Below, one piece after another: positions 1 through 5,450 of a stretch of DNA of 7,459 bases (position 1 is its first letter; each line of letters begins with the position of its first letter). Below the pieces are notes generated by a model. It searched no databases. It was given only the letters and a program-made list of their open reading frames with translations, and was not told the DNA's origin. The stretch comes from Candidatus Nanopelagicaceae bacterium (lineage in GTDB: Bacteria; Actinomycetota; Actinomycetes; Nanopelagicales; Nanopelagicaceae). The stretch is from positions 1 to 7,459 of the forward strand of contig CANLHC010000037.1 in NCBI GenBank assembly GCA_947490625.1. The letters are read 5' to 3'. Both the position numbers and the translations under genes were made by a program.

Positions 1-1220
1 CCAGCCTTGGCAGATTTTTCAGCAACTTTTTCGTAGTTCTCGATTGCTGCGGTGAGTTGAGCAACAACATCGGCAGCACGAGCCTTAGCCGCTGGATCAC
101 TCTTTCGCCAAACTTCAGCTTCGGCAGATTTGATCGCTGCTTCAACTACCTGGACACGTGCATCAAGAGCGGCGCGCTTATCGCGCTGAGTGATTCCGAT
201 CTTTTCCCACTCGCGCATCAAATCGCGGAACTCATTCTTAACAACTTTGACATCGGTGAATGGCAGTAAGCCTTCAATGGTGAGAATAAGGGCTTCACGC
301 TTTTCCAAGTTTGCACTCATAGAAACTTCACGCTTTTCAAGATCAGCATTCTTAGCTGCAAAGAAGGCGTCCTGAGATTTCTTAAATCGAGCCCACATCT
401 GTGCATCGTCTTTTGGTTTGCCTCGACCGGCTGCCTTCCATGAATCCATGAGAACCTTGAAGCGTCGCGCTGTCGGAACCCAATCCGTGGAGGTCGCTAA
501 TTTTTCCGCTTCTTCGACGATAGCGATTTTTGCTGTTGAGACAACAGAAGCCGTTGCCTCAAGTGCTGCGAAGTGTGTGCGGCGGCGCTTATCAAACTTA
601 TTTCGTGAGGCTGAGAAACGCTTCCACAGATCGCCATCTGTCTTCTTATCTAGACGAGGAGCGCTCTTCCACTCATCAAGAAGAGTTTTCAATCTTTCGC
701 CAGTTGCTTTCCAACTTTCAGAGAGAGCGAGAGATTCAGCTTCAACAACAATTTTTTCCTTCTCAACAAGTACCTGTTCGCGGCGAGCTGCCTTCTGCTC
801 TGCCTCCGCCTGCTTCTTAGCCTCAAACTTTTCACGGTGACCTTCGATGAGGGGCTCGATCTGCTCGACAGATGCTGCCAACGCTTCAAGATCTCCAACG
901 CCGTTGAGTTCGCGCACTTGCTGGCGCAATTTCTTCACAGCTTCGTAAGCGTCATCGGGAACCATCGCACCTGATGTGATGCGAGCTGCCGTGAGTGCAA
1001 CATCTGACGCTAAAGATTCAAATTTACGCACGAAATAGGCGAGGGCTTCTTCAGCGCTCTTACCTGGGTATGAACCAACTATTTTTTCGCCTTGTGATGT
1101 GCGCACATATACATTGCCATCGTCGCCGACTCGACCAAATTGTGAAGGATCTCCGATGAGGGCCGATGCGGCACTGATCTGAGGTGCAACCTGTGATGGG
1201 TTTGGATTCTCCGTGGTCAT
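1..1220 (-). CDS. DUF349 repeat protein, C-terminal end cut by the window
   Basis: The minus-strand frame is open from an ATG at 1220-1218 to the left edge, giving 406 codons with no stop in the window. The N-terminal part (about residues 20-65) carries a pattern around FGRVGDDGNVYVRT followed by GEKIVGSYPG, which is typical of the actinobacterial DUF349 proteins I recognise. Residues about 115-165 are charged and probably coiled coil. At least two DUF349 repeats follow. Each has a Trp near its start and a second W-x-RF motif about 30 residues later: W170 with LWKRF at 198-202, and W247 with MWARF at 275-279. A third, less complete copy is centred on REWEKIG around W338. The last visible stretch is Ala/Lys/Glu-rich helix. 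No signal peptide or membrane segment is seen, so it is presumably cytoplasmic. The family has no established biochemical function. It is transcribed away from the synthetase cluster. The start at 1220 was preferred to the in-frame ATG at 1226 because of ribosome binding site spacing. Confidence 0.9.
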   Translation of the reverse strand, partial: MTTENPNPSQVAPQISAASALIGDPSQFGRVGDDGNVYVRTSQGEKIVGSYPGKSAEEALAYFVRKFESLASDVALTAARITSGAMVPDDAYEAVKKLRQQVRELNGVGDLEALAASVEQIEPLIEGHREKFEAKKQAEAEQKAARREQVLVEKEKIVVEAESLALSESWKATGERLKTLLDEWKSAPRLDKKTDGDLWKRFSASRNKFDKRRRTHFAALEATASVVSTAKIAIVEEAEKLATSTDWVPTARRFKVLMDSWKAAGRGKPKDDAQMWARFKKSQDAFFAAKNADLEKREVSMSANLEKREALILTIEGLLPFTDVKVVKNEFRDLMREWEKIGITQRDKRAALDARVQVVEAAIKSAEAEVWRKSDPAAKARAADVVAQLTAAIENYEKVAEKSAKA

Positions 1221-1226
1221 AGTCAT

Positions 1227-1232
1227 TCCTTT
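1227..1232 (-). promoter_or_regulatory. Ribosome binding site of the DUF349 gene (decides the start)
   Basis: Read on the minus strand this is AAAGGA. It lies 6 bases upstream of the ATG at 1220, but directly against the ATG at 1226. The spacing therefore selects the ATG at 1220 (MTTENPNP...) over the two-codon-longer version. Confidence 0.7.
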
Positions 1233-1284
1233 CAGCGCGTTGGCCAGTGAGGCCTTCGTTAATGCAACCAATGATGGGAGGACA

Positions 1285-1312
1285 AAGGTACCCTGTCTTA
1301 CTAACGCCTCAA
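1285..1312 (-). promoter_or_regulatory. Candidate promoter for the DUF349 gene (weak)
   Basis: On the minus strand, TTGAGG (1312-1307) resembles a -35 box (4 of 6 to TTGACA). It is followed after 16 bases by TACCTT (1290-1285), which fits only the loose actinobacterial -10 pattern TAnnnT. Transcription would begin near 1278 and leave a leader of roughly 58 bases. The GGTACC palindrome inside the -10 also creates TACCCT (1289-1294) on the plus strand, a possible -10 for the divergent MBL operon, but no -35 is visible for it. Nothing else in the 128-base divergent spacer stood out apart from the two ribosome binding sites. Confidence 0.25.
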
Positions 1313-1337
1313 AAACTGAGCGTAATTTCATCCGCGC

Positions 1338-1342
1338 GGAGG
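1338..1342 (+). promoter_or_regulatory. Ribosome binding site of the MBL-fold hydrolase (decides the start)
   Basis: GGAGG is centred 6 bases upstream of the ATG at 1349, an ideal Shine-Dalgarno position. The frame is open further upstream to an ATG at 1247, but that ATG has no comparable site and would lie close to the start of the opposite gene. I therefore place the true start at 1349. Confidence 0.8.
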
Positions 1343-1348
1343 CTAGAG

Positions 1349-2005
1349 ATGTTGATCCGAGTGCATCCAGCGCCAATGCTTGCAACCAACTGCTGGGTCC
1401 TGGCTACAGGGGCAGGATCAGAATGCATCATCGTGGATCCAGGTGGACCCGATGTAAGTCCAGATATTGAGGCGATCGTTGCTCACGACAACCTCAAGCC
1501 GGTAGCAATTCTTCTCACTCATGGACATCTTGATCATACTTTTTCAGTCGTACCGTTGGCCGATGGATATTCAATTCCCGCATATATCCATAGCAACGAT
1601 CGATTGGCGCTCACGCGACCTGAAGTGATTCACGGATCTGATTTCATGGCTACCTTTTCGGGGAAAATGTGGCGTGAACCCGAGCGTGTAGAAGAGTTGC
1701 GAAACAACGAAATCTTCGAAGCGGTTGGACTCACAATCAGAGCAATTCACGCACCAGGACATACCTCAGGCTCGCTGATGTTTCTTGTCAACGATGAAGT
1801 ACTTCTCAGCGGTGATGTGTTATTTGCAGGCTCAATCGGTAGAACCGATCTTCCAGGTGGATCGCATGAGGCGATGCAGAAAACATTATCGACAAAGGTC
1901 TTATCTCAACCAGATCACCTACGAGTTCTCCCGGGACATGGCCCGGACACGACCATTGAATTTGAGCGCAGAACTAACCCTTATCTGAAAGAATTGCGTT
2001 CATGA
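1349..2005 (+). CDS. MBL-fold metallo-hydrolase (YcbL / glyoxalase II-like)
   Basis: This is a 218-residue single-domain metallo-beta-lactamase-fold protein. All the expected dinuclear metal ligands are visible: the H-x-H-x-D-H motif in THGHLDH (H58, H60, D62, H63), H138 in PGHTSGS, D156 in SGDVLFAG and H197 in LPGHGPDT. The motif SIGRTDLPGG after D156 is characteristic of the glyoxalase II / YcbL subgroup. The length matches YcbL-type single-domain proteins, and the extra C-terminal glutathione-binding domain of GloB is absent. It is therefore probably a thioester or related hydrolase of unknown substrate in the cytoplasm. Actinomycetota generally lack glutathione, so a classical hydroxyacylglutathione hydrolase role is doubtful. 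It is the first gene of the plus-strand cluster, and its TGA overlaps the hisS ATG in an ATGA junction, which implies cotranscription and coupled translation. Similar MBL genes commonly sit just upstream of hisS in actinobacteria. Confidence 0.9.
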   Translation: MLIRVHPAPMLATNCWVLATGAGSECIIVDPGGPDVSPDIEAIVAHDNLKPVAILLTHGHLDHTFSVVPLADGYSIPAYIHSNDRLALTRPEVIHGSDFMATFSGKMWREPERVEELRNNEIFEAVGLTIRAIHAPGHTSGSLMFLVNDEVLLSGDVLFAGSIGRTDLPGGSHEAMQKTLSTKVLSQPDHLRVLPGHGPDTTIEFERRTNPYLKELRS

Positions 2006-3267
2006 AGCGCGAGAAGATCATGGCACCGAAAGGTGTGAGTGAATACCTTCCTCCGCGTTCTGCTTCATTCGAATGGGTGAGAGAGAAACTGATCAACCCT
2101 GCAAAACTGGCGGGTTATCAATTAATGGAATTACCGGTCTTTGAAGATACTCAGTTGTTCTCCCGCGGAGTCGGTGAATCAACCGATGTTGTAAGTAAAG
2201 AGATGTACACCTTTGAAGATCGCGGTGGTCGTTCGATCACCTTGCGTCCAGAAGGAACTGCTGGAGTGATGCGTGCGGTGATCGAACATTCACTTGATCG
2301 TGGTCAACTACCAGTCAAGGTTTATTACTCTGGTGCTTTCTTCAGAGCGGAACGACCACAGGCGGGCCGTTATCGTCAGTTCTATCAAGTAGGTGTTGAA
2401 TCAATCGGCATAGATGATCCAGCCATCGATGCTGAAATCATTGCTTTGGCTGATAACGCATTTAAAAGTATTGGTTTGAAGCGATATCGTCTTGAGATCA
2501 CATCGCTGGGGGACCAAGCTTCGCGAGCTGCTCATCGCAGTGACCTCGTTCAGTTCTTAGCGGGATTAGATCTCGACGATGCCACAAGGGCACGCGCTGA
2601 GATTAATCCCTTACGCATTTTCGATGATAAGAGAGAAGAGATAAAGGCACTGATGGTCGGTGCTCCACTTCTCATCGACTATCTCACCCCTGAATCAAAA
2701 GCCAATTTTGATCAAGTCCGTACCTATCTTGATGCCCTCAAGATTTCTTATGTCATCAATCCACGCATGGTCCGCGGTTTGGATTACTACACAGGGACTA
2801 CCTTTGAATTCGTTCATGAGGATCTGGGTGCGCAATCCGGGATTGGTGGAGGTGGACGCTACGACGGACTAATGCACACGCTAGGTGGATCAGATCTTTC
2901 AGGTATTGGATTTGGATTAGGTGTAGACCGTGTACTTCTTGCAGCTGAGGCGGAAGGGGTGCTCGCACTCAGTGAATTTGTGAGCGACCTCTACCTGATT
3001 CCACTGGGTGAATCTTCAAAACAAGCAGCGCTGTTGTTGGCACAGGAGTTGCGCGGTGATGGGTTTCAAGTAGAGATCGCATTTGGCGACAGGGCTCTTA
3101 AAGGCGCTATGAAGGCTGCCGATAAATCTGGAAGCGCATATGCGATCGTGCTCGGGGATACAGAGGTTTCCAGCGGCGTAGTTGAGCTAAAGCGCATGAG
3201 TGATGGACAAGTTTCCTCGGTTAAGATGAGCGAATTGAAGAGCGCTTTATCTGAGAGAAAGCAGTAG
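2002..3267 (+). CDS. hisS: Histidyl-tRNA synthetase (HisRS)
   Basis: This class II synthetase joins histidine to tRNA-His with ATP. The 421-residue length is normal for bacterial HisRS. Visible family motifs are APKGVSEYLPP at the N terminus, class II motif 2 as FFRAERPQAGRYRQF (about 113-127), the histidine-specific RGLDYYTGT (from R258), GGGGRYDGL (282-290), and motif 3 GIGFGLGVDRV (301-311) with its conserved Arg at 310. Residues about 327-415 form the alpha/beta anticodon-binding domain, with ALKGAMKAADKSG near its middle. The ATG at 2002 overlaps the upstream stop by 4 bases, so translational coupling probably drives initiation; only weak AAAGAA-like Shine-Dalgarno sequence precedes it. 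An in-frame ATG at 2020 (MAPKGVSE) is a possible alternative start, also with a weak site. The gene ends in two consecutive in-frame stops, TAG then TAA, and aspS begins 5 bases after the TAG. Confidence 0.97.
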   Translation: MKREKIMAPKGVSEYLPPRSASFEWVREKLINPAKLAGYQLMELPVFEDTQLFSRGVGESTDVVSKEMYTFEDRGGRSITLRPEGTAGVMRAVIEHSLDRGQLPVKVYYSGAFFRAERPQAGRYRQFYQVGVESIGIDDPAIDAEIIALADNAFKSIGLKRYRLEITSLGDQASRAAHRSDLVQFLAGLDLDDATRARAEINPLRIFDDKREEIKALMVGAPLLIDYLTPESKANFDQVRTYLDALKISYVINPRMVRGLDYYTGTTFEFVHEDLGAQSGIGGGGRYDGLMHTLGGSDLSGIGFGLGVDRVLLAAEAEGVLALSEFVSDLYLIPLGESSKQAALLLAQELRGDGFQVEIAFGDRALKGAMKAADKSGSAYAIVLGDTEVSSGVVELKRMSDGQVSSVKMSELKSALSERKQ

Positions 3268-3272
3268 TAATA

Positions 3273-5018
3273 ATGATTCGTACACATGATGCCGGTTCCT
3301 TGCGTGCTTCTCACGCTGGACAGACAGTCACCCTGGCAGGTTGGGTTGCTCGTCGCCGCGATCATGGCGGAGTTGCATTTATTGATCTACGAGATGCGAC
3401 AGGTTCTGTTCAAGTCGTCATTCGTGATGAAGCTCTAGCGGGTTCTTTACGTGCAGAGTGGTGCCTTGCCATCACGGGTGAAGTCGTGGCACGTCCTGCA
3501 GGTAATGAGAATTCTGGACTTCCTACTGGCGCAATTGAAGTGATGGGAGATGCTGTCACTGTATTAAGTGAATCTGCTCCACTTCCGTTTCCAGTTGATA
3601 CCGGAGTTGAATCTGATATTTCAGAGGAAATTCGTCTTCGCTATAGATATTTAGATCTTCGACGTGAAGGACCAGCTGCAAATCTTCGTTTGCGTTCTCG
3701 CGTGACATCGGCCATCAGGCGCGCAATGGATGATCTGAACTTTCTCGAGATTGAAACACCGTACCTCACTCGTTCAACACCTGAAGGAGCGCGAGATTTT
3801 CTTGTACCTGTGCGACTTCAGCCAGGCAGCTGGTATGCCCTTCCGCAGTCACCTCAGTTATTCAAACAGCTATTGATGGTCGCAGGCATGGAGCGTTACT
3901 ATCAAATTGCTCGTTGTTTCCGAGATGAAGATTTTCGTGCTGATCGTCAACCAGAATTTACGCAATTAGATATTGAGATGTCTTTTATCGACCAGGCCGA
4001 CATTATTGCGGTGGCTGAAAAGATTCTGGTTGATATCTGGAAAGATAGTCTCGGCTACACCATACCGACGCCTATTCCTCACATGACATATCGAGACGCC
4101 ATGAATCGTTTCGGTTCAGATAAACCAGATCTTCGCTTTGGAAATGAATTAATGGACGTTACGGATTTCTTTAAGGCAACTCCATTTAGAGTCTTCCAAG
4201 CCGAGTACGTAGGTGCGGTAGTAATGCCGGGTGGTGCTAACTCACCCCGACGTGAACTAGATGCATGGCAGGACTGGGCGAAGGCGCGCGGAGCTAAGGG
4301 CTTGGCATACATCCTGCTCAACGACGACGGCACTCTCGGAGGCCCGGTATCGAAGAATATTTCTGAAGAAGAACAAGCGGGAATTGCTGCAACGGTCGGT
4401 GCGAATAAGGGCGATGCTATTTTCTTTGCCGCCGGCGATCAGAGAACATCTCAAGCATTGCTCGGTGCAGTGCGAATCGAAATCGGAAAGCGTTGTAATC
4501 TCATCGAAGAAGGCGCTTGGAAGTTTCTCTGGGTTGTCGATGCACCCATGTTTGAACCCACCGATGATGGAGGATGGACTGCCGTTCACCATCCATTCAC
4601 CGGTCCCAAGCCAGAGTTCTCTTCTACGTTCTCACAAGATCCTGGCAATGCACTTGCCTACGCTTACGACATTGTCCTCAACGGTACCGAACTCGGTGGT
4701 GGCTCGATTCGTATTCACGATAAAGAGATCCAGCGAGAAGTTTTCCGTGTTATCGGCTTGAGCGATGAAGAGGCAAACAGCAAATTCGGCTTCTTGTTAG
4801 AAGCTTTCAATTACGGCCCACCACCTCATGGTGGAATTGCTTTAGGTTTAGATCGAGTGTGCGCTCTATTAACAGGCAGTGAATCTATACGTGAGGTTAT
4901 TGCCTTTCCAAAGACTGCAAGCGGTGGAGATCCATTAACTGGCGCACCAACTCCAATCACAACGGCGCAGCGCCGTGAGAGTGGCATCGACTACAAGCCA
5001 GAAGTGCCCGCCAAATAA
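3273..5018 (+). CDS. aspS: Aspartyl-tRNA synthetase, bacterial type, probably non-discriminating (AspRS/AspRS-Asn)
   Basis: This class IIb synthetase charges tRNA-Asp, and probably also tRNA-Asn, with aspartate. The 581 residues follow the bacterial layout. An N-terminal OB-fold anticodon-binding domain (about 1-110) contains GWVARRRDHGG and FIDLRD. The catalytic core carries ETPYLTRSTPEGARDFLVP (about 157-175), QSPQ (192-195), motif 2 RCFRDEDFRADRQPEF (214-229) and motif 3 GGIALGLDRV (520-529). A GAD insertion domain lies between, at roughly 290-400. His31 in RRRDHGG and a Gly in the following RPAG loop match the residues reported for non-discriminating enzymes such as that of Pseudomonas; E. 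coli AspRS has Leu at the His31 position. The tail TASGGDPLTGAP...QRRESGID is typical of actinobacterial AspRS. The start sits 5 bases after the hisS stop. The nearest Shine-Dalgarno-like sequence, GAGAGAAAG, lies inside hisS about 11 bases upstream, so initiation is probably coupled. Confidence 0.97.
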   Translation: MIRTHDAGSLRASHAGQTVTLAGWVARRRDHGGVAFIDLRDATGSVQVVIRDEALAGSLRAEWCLAITGEVVARPAGNENSGLPTGAIEVMGDAVTVLSESAPLPFPVDTGVESDISEEIRLRYRYLDLRREGPAANLRLRSRVTSAIRRAMDDLNFLEIETPYLTRSTPEGARDFLVPVRLQPGSWYALPQSPQLFKQLLMVAGMERYYQIARCFRDEDFRADRQPEFTQLDIEMSFIDQADIIAVAEKILVDIWKDSLGYTIPTPIPHMTYRDAMNRFGSDKPDLRFGNELMDVTDFFKATPFRVFQAEYVGAVVMPGGANSPRRELDAWQDWAKARGAKGLAYILLNDDGTLGGPVSKNISEEEQAGIAATVGANKGDAIFFAAGDQRTSQALLGAVRIEIGKRCNLIEEGAWKFLWVVDAPMFEPTDDGGWTAVHHPFTGPKPEFSSTFSQDPGNALAYAYDIVLNGTELGGGSIRIHDKEIQREVFRVIGLSDEEANSKFGFLLEAFNYGPPPHGGIALGLDRVCALLTGSESIREVIAFPKTASGGDPLTGAPTPITTAQRRESGIDYKPEVPAK

Positions 5019-5028
5019 GCCGATCGGG

Positions 5029-5034
5029 TAGGCT
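5029..5034 (+). promoter_or_regulatory. Candidate -10 element upstream of the DUF948-alaS pair (weak)
   Basis: TAGGCT fits the actinobacterial -10 pattern TAnnnT and lies in the 54-base gap after aspS, the only plus-strand gap in the cluster large enough for a promoter. A start near 5041 would give a leader of about 32 bases. I see no recognisable -35 box at 16-18 bases upstream, which falls in the last codons of aspS. This is therefore only a suggestion that DUF948 and alaS may have their own promoter. Confidence 0.3.
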
Positions 5035-5062
5035 TCTCGCATAGAAGTTCTAGGTCGAAATT

Positions 5063-5067
5063 GGGGA
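5063..5067 (+). promoter_or_regulatory. Ribosome binding site of the DUF948 gene (decides the start)
   Basis: GGGGA ends 5 bases before the ATG at 5073. An in-frame TTG at 5061 would overlap this site and has no comparable site of its own, so the ATG at 5073 is the better start. Confidence 0.65.
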
Positions 5068-5072
5068 ACGAT

Positions 5073-5441
5073 ATGAGTCCAGGCGGTATTGCAGCGATTA
5101 TCTGTGCGGTGGCACTTCTGTTCATCGCCGTGGCTGTGGCATATGCAGTGGTTCGTCTTGGTCGGTTTATTGACGAGGCAAGCGTTTCACTCGCTGCGCT
5201 CACCACAGAAACTACTCCCTTGATCAAAGAATCAACTCGAACCCTTGAATTAGTTAATAGTCCGCTTGAGTCCTTTGCAAAGATTTCAAAGAACGTTGAG
5301 CAGGTAACAACAAAGGTGTCCGAGGTAGCGACGGACTTTATCGATCACAGTGGACCAGCAGTTAAAGTCGCTAGTGCGCTTATTTCTGCTGCCCAAGCCG
5401 GCAAAGGTCGGGAAAAGAAAAAGAAGAAGAAGGCTGAGTGA
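5073..5441 (+). CDS. DUF948 family small membrane protein
   Basis: The predicted product has 122 residues. One hydrophobic helix spans about residues 6-27, beginning MSPGGIAAII, with no cleavage site visible, so it is probably an N-terminal anchor with the rest in the cytoplasm. The positive residues R28 and R31 directly after the helix agree with that orientation. Residues about 35-105 are rich in Ser, Thr, Val, Glu and Lys with heptad-like hydrophobic spacing (for example KISKNVEQVTTKVSEVA), suggesting amphipathic helix or coiled coil. The protein ends in a strongly basic tail, GREKKKKKKAE. This layout matches the actinobacterial DUF948 proteins that commonly precede alaS; the family function is unknown. 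It starts 54 bases after aspS, and its stop lies 9 bases before the alaS start, so it is very likely cotranscribed with alaS. Confidence 0.85.
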   Translation: MSPGGIAAIICAVALLFIAVAVAYAVVRLGRFIDEASVSLAALTTETTPLIKESTRTLELVNSPLESFAKISKNVEQVTTKVSEVATDFIDHSGPAVKVASALISAAQAGKGREKKKKKKAE

Positions 5442-5450
5442 GTGTAGTTC

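Noticed and set aside
418..840. Plus-strand open frame of 140 codons.
   Set aside because: It lies wholly antisense to the DUF349 gene. Its composition (Ser, Arg, Phe, Ala rich) is what the reverse of Lys/Glu/Ala-rich helical codons produces, and no family is recognisable.
1247..1348. N-terminal extension of the MBL hydrolase from the ATG at 1247.
   Set aside because: The extra 34 residues do not resemble the family, the upstream ATG lacks a good ribosome binding site, and GGAGG is ideally placed for the ATG at 1349.
4261..4761. Plus-strand open frame of 166 codons inside aspS, with a 111-codon minus-strand frame over part of it (4257-4592).
   Set aside because: Both overlap the catalytic core of a clearly coding aspS in other frames and show no recognisable domain, so they are shadow frames.
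5031..5049. Small inverted repeat CTTCT / AGAAG with a 5-base loop after aspS, possible terminator.
   Set aside because: The stem has only 5 Watson-Crick pairs (7 with G-U pairs) and no T-run follows, so it is too weak to call a terminator or regulatory hairpin.
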